64,000 nt of DNA from Osedax fenrisi (lineage: Eukaryota > Annelida > Polychaeta > Sabellida > Siboglinidae). This document shows, piece after piece, positions 37,080 to 50,028 of this stretch. Below the pieces are notes generated by a model. That model worked only from the letters and a program-made list of their open reading frames with translations. It searched no databases and was not told the origin of the DNA. Positions within the stretch are counted from its first letter, which is position 1. The number at the start of each line of letters is the position of its first letter. The stretch covers positions 18,011,640-18,075,639 of the forward strand of contig OZ025244.1 in NCBI GenBank assembly GCA_964019155.1. Reading direction: 5' to 3'. The translations under genes and the position numbers were made by a program.

Positions 37080-39496
37080 AAAATATTTAAAAAACGATGG
37101 AATAATTATGCGCTATTAACAAAATTAAGTAAAAAGAAACGATATTCAAGTAGCACTTTTTGAAAACACTCTCGGAAACGATGCGATGAGAATATATGAA
37201 GGTTTCGACATGAATGAAGAGAGAAAAACCAAAGATATCATAGAAGCATTTATTAAATATACATCAGGAACGAAAAATATAACATATAAACGATATCTTT
37301 TTAATATTATAAATTAAAATCAAGAAGAAAGCATTGAAGAATTTGTAACAGACTTAATAAGAATAAAGAAAACCTGTGATTATTGCAACATATACGGTAA
37401 TTGTATACTATGCGACAGAATAATATTAGGAATAAAGAATAAAGAGCTAAGAACGGAATTACTGAAAGTAAAAGATCTAAAGCCAGAAGTATGCATCGAT
37501 ATATGCAGAGCATCAGAAGCAGCTACGACACAAACAGATAGGATGGTTTGCTATGAAAGTATTAATAAGATTACTAAACATAATACATATTCAAAAAATT
37601 ATTATAATGATTCAAATAATAATAATTTTAAAAATTACAGTAAAAATAATTTCAACAAAATACTATGAATCTAAAAGCAGGACGAAGTCCTGGTCAAAAT
37701 TTCAATAAATATAAATATTATGGAAGACAACATGAATTTAACAAATACATATGTCCAGCATTTAATAAAATATGCAACATATGTCAGAAGAAAGGTCATT
37801 TTAGTATATGCTGCAGAACAAGAAATAGTAATATAAACTACATGCAAGAAGAAAATAGAAAACAAAATGATAGAAATAATGAAGACGTAGATACATATGA
37901 ATGATTAAATAAACTAGTAGAAGATAGAACGAAAAAACAAGCGAAATGTGAGGTGATAATCGACGATCAATTTGAAGTAACATTTCAAATAGATACAGGG
38001 GCTTCCATAAATATGTTACCTGAAAAATATGTGAAAAATAATAGAACTGCTTATACAGGAAGTATCAAGGTGTGGTATAACGAATCAATAATACCAAGAG
38101 AATAAAAAAATTTAAAAGAATATAACCCAATAACAAAGAAAACAACAGAAGAAGTTTGTATACTGTATGAAGATAATACATGTACACGATATTAAGTTTA
38201 CGTACCTGTGAAGCTCATGGTTTAATTACTATAAATGAACATAATTTCAACTGAGTATCAAAAGTAACAGAAGAAAATATAGAAGATATATTCAATAGTA
38301 AACTAGGGAAATTCCCAATAATATAACATCTAAAGACAGATAGTACTATGAATCCAGTATTAATGGCATATAGAAGAGTCCCAATAGCAATTAAAAGTCA
38401 ACTGAAAGAAGCAATCAAGAAATTAGAAAATAGAGGGATAATAAAGTAAATAACAGAGCCTACCCCATGGGTCGATAAATAACAGTTCTTAAGAAAAGTG
38501 GTCAATTAAGAATATGCCTAGTCCCAGATGAACTGAATAAGGCCCTACAGAGAGAACACTACACTCTACCAATACTAGATGATTTGTTATTTGAATTGAG
38601 AGATGCTAAGATCTTCTCGAAAGCTGATTTAGAAAATGGATACTGGCATGTCGAATTAGACACAGAATCATCAAAGCTAATGACGTTCCAGACTGAAGAA
38701 TGACGATATAGATAGTTACGGTTGCCTTTTGGACTTAAAACATCATCAGAGATGTTCCAGAGACAACTATCCAACATTTTAAGAGGATTAAAGGGAGTTA
38801 TATGCATAGCAGTTGACATAATAATATATGGAAAAGATGATAAAGAACATGACATAACATAAATAACATGAACAAAAATAACATAAATAACATAACATAA
38901 ATCTGAACAATCTCTACATGTATTGCAAACAGAACAATATAAAACTGAACAAGAGTAAACTAGAATCGAGAAAGACAGAAGTAAAATTTATGGGACACAT
39001 ATTTACTCGCGAAGGCATAAAGATAGACAAAGAAAAAACAGAAGCAATAGAAAAGTTCCCTAAACCGAGAAACATAAAAGAATTACGGAGATTTTTAGGA
39101 TTGAGCAATTATTTATCAAGGTACATAGAGAACTATCAAGCAATTACAGCGCCACTACAACAGTTGCTGATGAAATACGTTGAATTCACATGGCCAAGTA
39201 CACAAGAGAAGGCTCACAATAATATCATACAAAAACTCACAACAGCACCAACATTAAGTTTTTATGATACAGAAAAAGAATTATCAATAGAAAGTGATGC
39301 TAGTGAATATGGAAAATGAGCAGTGCTGATGTAGGAAAATAGATTAATCGCATATACGAGTAGAAAGCTACCAGAGGCAGAAAGAAATTATGCACAAATC
39401 GAAAAAGAGATGCTGGCGATAACTGCAAGTTTGACAAAATTTCATCACTACACGTTTGGGAGAAAGACAAGAGTCATAGCCGATCACAAATCTTTG
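37080..39496 (+). pseudogene. Ty3/gypsy LTR retrotransposon internal region, decayed and truncated
   Basis: Domains follow in order: gag-like capsid (about 37140-37560), a CX2CX4HX4C zinc knuckle (37775-37815), an aspartic protease with the D-T-G-A active site (about 37993-38004), reverse transcriptase entry and palm blocks (38350-38850), then connection and the start of RNase H (38918-39490). Several in-frame stops and at least one 40-50-bp deletion/duplication near 38850-38900 (repeated CATAACATAAATAACAT words) interrupt it. The YxDD loop region reads as an aberrant A-V-D-I. The sequence ends abruptly after the I-A-D-H RNase H motif, a few bases from the donor of the adjacent minus-strand exon. 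No integrase or LTR is seen. Confidence 0.85.
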
Positions 39497-39502
39497 TCAC
39501 AC

Positions 39503-40049
39503 CGGTGTGGTCATCGCCTCGGTCAGTTTGCCTACTATGTATTACGTCATAGTAGTGGTCCGCAGTATCTGTTTCGTCATCACTGCTAAAGTCCGAGAGC
39601 CCGTAATATGTTAATTCCCTGCTCTCGAACGATAGGTCGGCGCCGACTTCTGCGGACTCCTCGCCGTGCACGTATATCGCGTACTTGGTGACGTCATCGT
39701 CGTCAGTGACATCCGTTATCGCTACCTGGCGGAGTTCCCGCGTACTATTCGTATCTATACTATAGTAATCTGCACAGTCCGATGTGTGTTCGTACCGTGC
39801 TAGTGATTCATCACTCGTTGATAGGTTAGGGAAAAGTTCGTCACTAGAATTGAAGCTGTGTATCTCCCATTCCGTATACATTTCGCGGAATTCCGTGAAG
39901 GACGATGTCCGAGATGTACTGGGTCCTAACAGTATACTTCCGTTGTGTAAGTCACGTGATTTTGCTGCAGCTTCTTCCTCCCTCTTCTTACTTCTGCTCT
40001 TCTTGCTTCCCAAATCGAGCATACGTTTAATGGTTTTAAATATTCCCAT
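39503..40049 (-). CDS. Unknown protein, coding exon with acidic Ser/Asp-rich sequence
   Basis: On the minus strand an ATG at 40049 directly follows TTTCTATTCAG, an excellent acceptor, so a 5' UTR intron is likely. The exon encodes 182 residues and ends at CACACCG|GTGTGA. The N-terminus is basic (MGIFKTIKRM, KKSRSKKREEE; Gly-2 could be myristoylated, though no proof), and the rest is rich in Ser, Thr, Asp, Glu and Tyr (FSSDDETDTADHYYD). It looks disordered, with no enzyme motif or membrane segment. Codon composition is normal for this genome's exons and unlike the flanks. It lies inside the inferred 22-kb intron on the opposite strand. The product is not recognised. Confidence 0.6.
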
Positions 40050-40505
40050 CTGAATAGAAAGAATATATATATAAATATAAAATTATACATAGATAACAAT
40101 AATAATATATTATTAATAATTAATAGAATACGTAAGCTGACATTATTAAATTCAATGGATTATGTTATATAATAATATTTCCTAATAATATCATCATCTT
40201 TAAATATTATCAAATTATAAACTATTATAATAATGTGGGAATATAGTGTACTCTAATATTATACATACTATATATATATACTCCCACATATACTATAGAA
40301 TGTTTTATATTAAAATAAAATCACATACACTCAATCAATATGTATAATACGGACCGTATAAAATGTACACAATGTGTATAACCTTATTATAACCTTGTGT
40401 ATGTCCCATAACTTTATTTATATATTTAGCGATAGTAACATATTACTACATATATGTATATAGCATGTATATCGTATAAGCTAATATAATATAATATGTG
40501 TATGA

Positions 40506-40547
<42 letters not shown>

Positions 40548-40551
40548 ATGA

Positions 40552-40626
<75 letters not shown>

Positions 40627-42079
40627 ATACAGTATAAATAATAATTGTGTATTCTATTATATGTCAGTAAATCTATATAGCTATGTAAATATGTTAACTG
40701 ACCTTGAAAGGTTAACGGCTGAGAAATATTGTTATTCAAGCGATTCGATTGTTCAATTATAACACGTATACGTTAATATGTATGTATGTTGTATGATAAT
40801 AATATGTATGATGTACAATATAATGTATAATTTAATATATTAAATATATAGATCTATTCAATTGTACGAAATAATAATAATAACAAGTTTGCTATTATTA
40901 ATAAATAATTGTAAACAATAATTTATTTTAAATTTCATAATTATAAACAATAATGTTTATTTTTCACATTTTTAATTTATAAATTATAATATATTTCGTA
41001 TACAATTTATTATATGCATATAATAATTAAATGTATTATACATATGTAATGCGATTATATAATTTAATTGTTTCTTTTATCTTATATAACAACTACCAAT
41101 ATATTATAATATATATTATTATAATATATATTATTATAATATATATTATTATAATATAACACATATTTTTCAAAGGGAAGATATAACATTTAGTCTACAT
41201 TGTGTAATTATATTGTGTACACACACATGAACATCACTACCCAGAACGTAGGTGACCTACATACATAGAGCTATAGCTATAGAGAGGCAATAGAGTGAAG
41301 TTGAGCTAGAGAGCTATCTCTCTAGCTCTATGCCTAGATAGGTTGAATTGTCTGAAAAAATGAGTTATTTATAATGTATATTCGTATCAAAATATACAAT
41401 TTTGAAATGTAAAAAAAATGTATTTATATGATAAAAACTAAGTTTTCATTACTAATATATAACAAATAAGTATTATATATTGGTTTTAAATACAATAGAT
41501 ATATATATGGCGAATAAAAGCTAATTTATTCCTAGGTCACTGACATTTTTAATATAAAAACCTCGCCAAACATAAACAGGTGTCGATACTATATTATACT
41601 GCCCGCAGTGGTCATTGTATCATTAGTTATGTTGCGTAGAGAGGGAGTGTTATATCTTGCAAAATCATCAATATAATTATATTTATTAAATACGAATTTA
41701 TTAAATAACGATATTATATATATATATATATATATTTGTTATATGCATATTTGGGGAGTTTTTTTCTGGAATTTAGATACATGTTCGCTTATAATAAATT
41801 ACTAGATAGTTCTTTCGAAGACACTCTCATATGAGAACATATGTTAAGACTTCCAGATTTTAAATAAAACCGACCATTTCGTATACACAATTATATATGA
41901 TAATTTTTAATATTATTTCAAGACCTATTTTATCATATGGGATTGAAGTATGGTAAAATACTTATTAATCAAATATAACAAAATGAAGTATATTACAGAA
42001 AAAGTTATAAGAATTATTAATAAACAAATAATAGACCATTAATATTTCTAACAAATACTGGTCCTTTTATACCATATAC

Positions 42080-42127
<48 letters not shown>

Positions 42128-42199
42128 TAACGTATATACTATATAGTATATAGTATATCAGTTAATATGTATATAGTATATACGTAAATTATCTGTTGC
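40050..42199. other. AT-rich stretch with TA tracts and an element relic
   Basis: It contains TA tracts (40509-40622), an ATATTATTA triplet at 41100-41155, a hairpin at 41303-41328, a TA tract at 42080-42121, and at about 41400-41680 an inverted relic of the element at 55330-55799 (ACTAAGTTTTCATTACTAAT, GAGGGAGTGTTATATCT). No gene is seen. Confidence 0.55.
40509..40622. repeat. TA microsatellite, two blocks
   Basis: Two (TA)n blocks are separated by TGTGTATGATGA; the Ile/Tyr ORFs over it are translations of the repeat. Confidence 0.95.
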
Positions 42200-42539
42200 A
42201 ATGGCCGCCTGTTATTCTGTCAATCAAAAACACATATTCTCAAATAGCTAGGAGTGAGAGCCCTTGGTAATGGATATTTGAATAATATCACATGATGTAA
42301 ACCTTGTGTTCCATTGGACAACACGTTGACACTCTAACATGTATTTATAGAAAGTACGATGCGCACATTCTTCAGTACGCACGCCATTTCAAAAACATTC
42401 TGCACCTCGATTTCAAAAGGCAGAATCGATTCTGTAGGCACAGAATCTCTGCAATGTAATAGATAGGCTCGATTCTGCACCTACATAAACTGTTAAGCAC
42501 CAACCGCGAACACACCCTAAGAAAAAATGAAATTGCTTT

Positions 42540-43350
42540 CCGAACAAAGAGATAAACAACAGGAAAAATGTTAACTATTCAACATACTAGAAGGGGTAAA
42601 GTCTAAAAACCTTCCAGCTTTTGATTTAATAAATCGTGAAAATATGAAAGATATGTTAATTATATATGGTATACCCACTGAAATCATAAATTTCATATTG
42701 ATGATATACAAGAATACTCGATCTATGGTAAGATCGCCTGATGGTGACACACCTATATTCGATATAACTACTGTAGTATAACTACACGGAGATAAACTTG
42801 CACAATTTATATGCATTATATGTCTCTACTATATATTTAAAAAATCAGTGGATAGAAATTTACATCCCGGCTTCACTCTTGCAAAAGAAAAACAATAGAT
42901 ACCGTGATGTACACATTACCGATATTGACTATGATGAAGAAAGAGCTACAGTTGAGACTGTTATTGTATATGGCTTTATCAATTGGACTCTAACTTCAAC
43001 ATTAGATAACAAAAAGTTTATTGAGCCTATACACGCATGCTGCATGCTTCACTAAACAAGTCATGGAGAGACCACGTTACAAATAAAATGTTGTACAGAA
43101 TAATTACAAGAATAACAGATACAATAGGCGAACAACGACAGAGGTTCTATGGTCACTGCTGGAGAAACAGAAGTGAAGTAGTGAGTGAGGTATAACTCTG
43201 GAATCCATAACACTGACGACACTCTCGAGGAAGGTCTGTGAGAACATATTTAGATCAATTAAGACTTAATTAAGAGATGACACGATATGCACAAATGAGA
43301 AATTACCGATAGCGATAAATGATAGAGAGGAGTGGAGGTAACGTGTAATG
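42540..43350 (+). pseudogene. LINE reverse transcriptase 3' half, degenerate
   Basis: Blocks are recognisable across frames: INRENMKDMLIIYGIPTEII, NTRSMVRSPDGDTPIFDIT, LHGDKLAQFICIICLYYIF (the QGDTLAPFLF block with His for Gln), GFTLAKEK, then a 3' terminal HVTNKMLYRIITRITDTIGE, QRQRFYGHCWRNRSE and GRSVRTYLDQLRL. This is the arrangement of the invertebrate LINE group with a C-terminal RxRFxGHxWR and GRPxxTYxDQL tail. The catalytic YADD block is lost, and stops are frequent. Confidence 0.78.
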
Positions 43351-43719
43351 AACAGCCGAGCAAGCTATATATTTGTATATTATAAAGATAAATAGTGTAT
43401 TTTTTTAATTATTATAATTATTATTTATTTAGATTTTTATGAAATTATTAGAAAATATTTTAATTATATATCAATTATTATGAGATATATTATCAAAATT
43501 ATTTTTTTTTTCTTCAATAAATGTATATGATGGTTTTCGAGTATAAATCAATATATTTATATATCATAATTTTTAACAATGAATTGATTTCAATATTTAC
43601 AAGATATTTTATTAAAAATATATTGATGATTTAATTAAAATTAATTTATAATATGATATTATAAAATACTGATATAAAATACTTATACAAATGGTATATT
43701 ATTTAATTAAATGTATTTG

Positions 43720-44832
<1,113 letters not shown>

Positions 44833-44900
44833 TACATATATATATATATATTTATTAATTTATAAATTAATAATTATTCACATATTATTAATATTATTAA

Positions 44901-44935
<35 letters not shown>

Positions 44936-44994
44936 TTAATATATTTAAAAAATGTATTCTTCTAAATAAATTAATAAATTAATATTAATCTGTA

Positions 44995-45186
44995 ATGCTA
45001 TTATGTTGTTATTATTATAATAGCAACATAATAGAAGCATAATATACATTTAATGCAACATAATAGTAGCTTCTAATAACAGCATAATCGACTTTTAATG
45101 GAAACACAATACAGCATAATAGCATAATGTAAACATTTTAGGCTATTATTTATGCTATTATGCTGCTAGTATGAAGTTATTACTGT
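44995..45186. mobile_element. MITE copy 2 of the 10460 family
   Basis: It shares AGCATAATATACATTTAATG, AACATAATAG and GCATAATGTAAACATTTTAG (ATTTGAG in copy 1), then GGCTATTA...TTATTACTGT, with the element at 10460-10660. The left end is degenerate (CTGTAATGCTATTATG). Confidence 0.7.
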
Positions 45187-45199
45187 AAAATGCGTATAT

Positions 45200-45417
45200 T
45201 ATGTAAATAACTAGTTACCTAATGATATATAACCTATAGTTATGAAAATAACTAGATACCTAATGATATATAACCTATAGTTATGAAAATAACTAGATAC
45301 CAAATAATATATAACCAATAGTTATGAAAATAACTAGATACCAAATGATATATAACCTATTGTTATGAAAATAACTAGTTACCTAATGATATTTAACTTA
45401 TAGTTATATTTACAATC
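45200..45417. repeat. 41-bp tandem repeat, about 5 copies
   Basis: The unit is AATAACTAGATACCTAATGA then TATATAACCTATAGTTATGAA; starts at 45206, 45247 and 45288 give a 41-bp period. It begins right after the 44995 MITE. Confidence 0.92.
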
Positions 45418-45862
45418 AATTGATTTGGTAGCCTGGGTATATATATATTACATCGATATCTATTACCTCTATATTTGCCCTCTCTCTTTTCTCGTTCACT
45501 TTATCTTTCTATATATTTTCTCTCTCTTATATACATTATAAATTATACAAATAACGAACTTTATATGTAACGTTACATCATGTTCACGATGGGGCCTCTT
45601 AATCACCTATCACCCCAGCTACCATATATATGAACTTCCCTTCCAATAGGAACAATACCACCCTGCGTAAATACTACATCACCCCTACTGGTATAATACA
45701 ATCATAATTAATTGATTAACCTATTAATCCTACGTAACTATAACGACTCCCACTGCTATAGTAAAAGCCAGATAACTATTGTCACGCTCCAGTGAACAAT
45801 ACATCATAATTAATTACTTAACTTAAACCCTAAGTAACCCTGACCAACCCCCACCATCACAG
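45418..45862. other. Intron end upstream of the luminal exon, with a diverged duplication
   Basis: A pyrimidine-rich block (45470-45530) is followed by GC-richer sequence in which an approximately 110-bp unit recurs (ATACAATCATAATTAATTGA...CCCACTGCTATAG and ATACATCATAATTAATTACT...CCCACCATCACAG). The second copy supplies the CACAG acceptor at 45858-45862. Confidence 0.5.
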
Positions 45863-46150
45863 GAACGACATGATGTACTACTATATCAGTGCATCTAACG
45901 TATCAGTGAACGTATCAGCTACCCCGCTGCATCCTATGCTGGTGTTGTTCACTACTAGCCCCGAACATTACCGTCACGCCAACGCATACACCAACATGTG
46001 GCGGATTAACCAGGGTCTCCCCAATATCACGTGGGTGTACTACTACAGTAAGAACACGAATCAGTCGTGGATGTTAGTGCGGGCGACCAAACGCACGAGA
46101 ACACTGAATATTGATCTCGCATATTCACGCGATAATGCGCAGTACCTATG
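45863..46150 (+). CDS. Glycosyltransferase-like gene, luminal/N-terminal catalytic exon
   Basis: After a CACAG acceptor the exon supplies one base and 95 codons, NDMMYYYISASNVSVNVSAT, PLHPMLVLFTTSPEHYRHAN and so on, ending before CTATG|GTATGC. The LVLFTT start of a beta-strand followed by a helix and PNITWVYYYS fits the first beta-alpha unit of the GT-A-like (nucleotide-diphospho-sugar transferase) family found widely in marine invertebrates. Four N-glycosylation sequons (NVS twice, NIT, NQS) support a lumenal location. It would act in the Golgi on an unknown acceptor. The join to the next exon is unresolved, because the obvious donor and the 46678 acceptor together create a stop. Confidence 0.6.
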
Positions 46151-46379
46151 GTATGCGTAGAGGTGCTCGATGACCCCGCAGTTGTTTAACATTGTTCGGT
46201 ACATTGTTAAAATGTCTACTTTAGACGTATGTCTATTGTTATGGTGTCTACTTTAGTCATATATATGACTATATAGGCAAATTCCTATCGTTGAAAGAAC
46301 CGAACCGAAACAGAAAATTAAATTATTCGATATTTGCGTTATTTGCGATCACTGATTTGAAGTTGATTACATAACTACT

Positions 46380-46519
46380 ATGACTCACGGTCATCTCGTG
46401 TTACGTAATATATATATATATGCATCGCGTGGGTTACGCACTACTGCGATAAAGTGGGCATGTTCTATCATATTAGTAACCATGGTTACCGCAGTAATAC
46501 TACCACTAGTTATCGGAAA
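46380..46519 (+). CDS. Alternative signal-anchor exon candidate
   Basis: The ATG at 46380 opens 46 codons plus AA. A charged N-terminus (MTHGHLVLRNIYIYASRGLR) is followed by a hydrophobic segment (WACSIILVTMVTAVILPLVI), ending at AA|GTAAAT. Phase fits an exon starting at 46614 after GACCCCTTTAG (AA|A TGT TTC, giving KCFKRMFVNACYSSEY). It lies inside the glycosyltransferase-like gene, so it is either an alternative first exon, the start of a second gene, or chance; part of the frame runs through a TA repeat. Confidence 0.35.
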
Positions 46520-46677
46520 GTAAATGATTAAATTTAATTTATATAGAAAAATAAAGTTATTATATTGCAGGCAAGTTGCCGGAAATACGTGTAGTGTGAT
46601 GTGACCCCTTTAGATGTTTCAAGCGAATGTTTGTAAATGCGTGTTATTCGAGCGAATACTCGTTAGAGTGGCCTCAG

Positions 46678-46933
46678 ATTAAGACATATCTCAATACGAA
46701 TGAGAGGTCAACCTATCAACCCCTCCCACCCCAGAAACCGCCCGAAATCGTACGGTTGGCAGACCTACGAGGTACCACGGCAGAATGGCGAGGGAGTTCC
46801 GGTACTGCGGTCTATGTTCATGCACGCCCAAGATACATTCTCGACCGCCTACTATCTGGGCTACGTTAACTGCGATGTGGTATTCGATAGGAGACTCGTG
46901 TACACCATAACGACTCTACAAAACATTGACCAG
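46678..46933 (+). CDS. Glycosyltransferase-like gene, core catalytic exon
   Basis: The frame reads ...KSYGWQTYEVPRQNGEGVPV, LRSMFMHAQDTFSTAYYLGY, VNCDVVFDRRLVYTITTLQN, IDQ and ends in phase 0 at CAG|GTTTAT. The series G-W, VP, GxPxLRxMF, YYxGYxNxDxxFxxxLxxT is the signature of GT-A-like sugar transferases of this invertebrate family; NCD lies at the place of the metal-binding D-x-D-like motif. The left boundary is uncertain: CCTCAG at 46672-46677 is the best acceptor, while 46666 and 46668 are alternatives. A second frame (46614-46869) is also open with credible composition, which suggests a frameshift or alternative splicing. Confidence 0.72.
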
Positions 46934-47644
46934 GTTTATATATGAATGAATTGGTTTATTTAAAACACCAAATATAACGAAAGCCCTCAGTGGTGTATAG
47001 CATAATCTAACATAACATAACATGTATATAACATAATATAATGAAAAAATAATATAATTAAACGAGTTGATTTTAGAAATGTAATTTAGAAATGTAAATC
47101 TAATTTTAGAATTGAAAGCATTTCGAGTAGTACCTCTTTCAAATAGAATAGCTTCCGATGTTCTGATATGTCTCAATATCACTCGATATTTTATAAGATT
47201 GTTGATATATCCAGGCTTACCTCTTAATAATGTTTTTGTGCTAAGCATAGTAAACGGTGCTTGCATCGTTTTCTAAATGAAAGCCACTTAAAGATCGTTT
47301 TAAATTTGAAAGATGTGAATAAAATCAAGGGGATGACGGATAGAGAGTAAAATAATGTCATTTAATAGGAGCCAGTGAATTAAGGAAGATGAGAAATAAT
47401 ATACTATATACTATGGTATATAGTATATACATTTATACTATATTGTACTATATTATTGTCAATCTAGTGGGATTTGATATTATACTATATATAAAATAAA
47501 TAATATATATATACGTTTTTATCTTAAAGGGCTTCAGAATAATATTGCATATTTTCTAATATTGTCCCCCATTATACTATACAGCGTTAATTATAAGTGT
47601 ATATGGTACACACACGTTCCTATACTTCCCCGGTATAAATCATC

Positions 47645-48780
47645 ACTAATATATTTATATATATTAATCTGTTAACCTGTGCCGTCGAGTCGTATCCGAC
47701 ACCTGGTGACATCGATGATAGCAGCTCTCCAACTCTTCCTGAATCTTGAGGCTCGAATCATGTTGAAGATAGTTCCATATAAGTTTTTCTTTATGCTATC
47801 CAGACCATCTTTGCTGTGGTTTCCCTCTGATTCTATAACCCCCATTCTTCCTACCATCTCTTCATATTCCATTCCGGTTGCTCTTATAACATGGCCAAAG
47901 TAAAATATGATGCCTTTACTATGCTTGACTCAAGCGTCCATTCTGGTTTTATATTATCAATAACCAATATATTTGTCTTTCTGTCAGTCCATGTTACTCT
48001 TAGAAGCCATTTCCTACACCACAACTCAAAAGGATCGATCATCTTTCTTTCAAGCTTTCTCATTGTCCAAGATTCTGCCCCGTATAAGACTATAGGGAAA
48101 ACTAAAGCTTTTACAAGCCTAATCTTTATTCTGAGTGTAATTCCTCTATCTTTTCGTATTTCCTTCTCACAGGATCCATCCTTGGTTATTAGAAATCCCA
48201 GGAAAATAAAGTGTGATACTACTTCAATATGCTTACCATCTACTACCATTTCTCCTTGGTCTTCAGTCATCATTACTTTAGTTTTACCTACATTTAAATA
48301 AAGACCTACCTTTTCACTAACCAACATTACTCCTTCCATAATTGCTATTAGATTGTTTTTTGTTTCAGCGATTAGTGATGAGTCATCAGCATATCTCAGG
48401 TTAGTAATCCTTCTACCTCCAATACTGATTCCCCCATCCCAATCTTCTAATGCCTCTCTCATTATGATTTCTACATATATGTTAAACAGTAAGGGGGATA
48501 AAATATATCCTTGTCTTACCCCTTTCCCTATGTTTATAGTATCAGTTTCACCGAATTCTGTTCTTATAGGGCTTCTTATTTCGTATAGAGATTTCTCAGT
48601 AGGACTATTAGGTGAACTGGAACTCCCATTTCTTTGAGTATCACCCATAGTCTCTCATGATCTACGCAGTCTAAAGCCTTTTTATAGTCGATGAAACAAA
48701 TATTCACATTCCTGTTGTATTCTCTGAGTACTGTGTATGGACAAATGATCCTGAACAACCCATTTTCAAAGTATATTGTA
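47645..48780 (-). pseudogene. RTE-clade LINE reverse transcriptase, inserted in the gene's intron
   Basis: On the minus strand: NVNICFIDYKKALDCVDHER, LLRNLY, then in a shifted frame VRQGYILSPLLFNIYVEIIM, NLRYADDSSLIAETKNN (intact YADD catalytic loop), FIFLGFLITKDGSCEKEI, YGAESWTMRKLERKMIDPFE, LWCRKWLLRVTWTDRKTN and a C-terminal RAAIIDVTRCRIRLDGTG. The AESWT...WRR-LLRVPWT series and the AxxGVTxSRTRL-like tail identify the RTE/BovB-type group. The 5' part is missing, and a frameshift lies near 48600. It is the best preserved RT core in the window. Confidence 0.9.
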
Positions 48781-48933
48781 TAGGGTTCGACTGTTCAGAA
48801 ACCATCAGTAATACCATACACAATACTCCAAATATAACTCCTATATATATATATCAATCTTTCATAATATATACCCTACCCGAGTATATATTACACCGCT
48901 GATAATTAATACACCAACGTATGTCCTCGATAG

Positions 48934-49033
48934 GAAATGGCCTTGAGAAAGGGAGGCAAACCTTATCGGTCGAGTTTATTCGTAGGAATCAGGCATAACT
49001 ATAACATCACATATGACGAGACAATCGAGAAGG
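48934..49033 (+). CDS. Glycosyltransferase-like gene, following exon
   Basis: After a CGATAG acceptor, 33 codons plus one base read EMALRKGGKPYRSSLFVGIR then HNYNITYDETIEK, before a GAAGG|GTTATA donor. LFVGIRHNYNI corresponds to the (V/I)LxVGxRxNxxI strand that follows the D-x-D-containing block in this family. Phase 0 at the start matches the previous exon's end (DQ|EM). The exon is hidden among stops in AT-rich sequence and was found by family pattern. Confidence 0.72.
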
Positions 49034-49094
49034 GTTATAAATAAATGTAATAATATAATAATAGAATGATTATTACATATTAGTCATAGATTAA

Positions 49095-49907
49095 GGGTAG
49101 GCGCTGGAGTTAAAATGTGTTAAATAATTTAATTTTACCAATATTTTTTTATTATGTATTATCCGATTCTGTATTTTATTTATAATATCCTAAAATATTT
49201 TTGAGTATTTCTATCAATATAAAGTGTTTTAGGAGTAATAAATTTATAAATATATTTTGTATTTATTTTGTATTTTGTATTTATTTTGTAAATACTTGTA
49301 ATATGTAATCTTATATTACGATTTATTAGAATGATCGTTTAATTTAAAAATTTCTAGATTTATTTTAGCATAGATCATAGATTAAATAGCATTAAATAAA
49401 TAAACAAATCATGTGTTATATATTTGTTTTTATATTGTATATTTTATATAGTTGCATATTTGTACATATTATCTATGATTATTTATATAAAAACTTTGAA
49501 TGTAATTTTCTCCAGTTTTTACTTTTTCACTTAGTAACCATATGTAAATGCCTACTACTTTTTTAATTTATATTATTTTTATCTGAAATTTTTACATTAA
49601 ATGTATAACATATACACCAATATAAATAAATCTTGATGTTATATTATATTTTATAATAATTAAATAAATAATGATTATGTATGATTATGTAATATATTTA
49701 TAATACAAAATATTCATAGTTTTTAAACTGTTTTATTTCATACTTTTAAATTAATTATATTTATGAAATTAATTTATATAGATGAATTTGGATAGTATCA
49801 ATTGAATATAAAAAAAAATTATGTAATTATCTTTATTAATTTTGTATCCCAAACTTTTTCGGTGGAGCTATAAATAGCATGGTGTAGATGAACTCCACCG
49901 CCTGCCC
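49095..49907. mobile_element. piggyBac-like MITE flanked by TTAA
   Basis: This 813-bp element has ends GGGTAGGCGCTGGAGTT and the inverse of GGGCAGGCGGTGGAGTT (two mismatches in 17), flanked by TTAA at 49091-49094 and 49908-49911. The TTAA duplication is characteristic of piggyBac. The interior is AT-rich without coding sequence. It lies 61 bp after the 48934 exon. Confidence 0.75.
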
Positions 49908-49992
49908 TTAATACATTGTAGAGGATATTATAGAGGTATATTATAGTGTATGTGTATGTGTATGTGTGTATATGTGTGTATACATAGTATGT

Positions 49993-50028
<36 letters not shown>

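Noticed and set aside
39784..40053. 89-residue plus-strand ORF
   Set aside because: It is antisense to the 39503-40049 exon, which has a proper acceptor before its ATG; the plus-strand ORF has no splice or family support.
40446..40762. Ile/Tyr-rich ORFs on both strands
   Set aside because: They are products of (TA)n tracts; the same holds at 10008-10205, 52615-52872 and 53759-53944.
47679..48637. Plus-strand ORFs of 74-136 residues
   Set aside because: They are antisense shadows of the minus-strand RTE reverse transcriptase.
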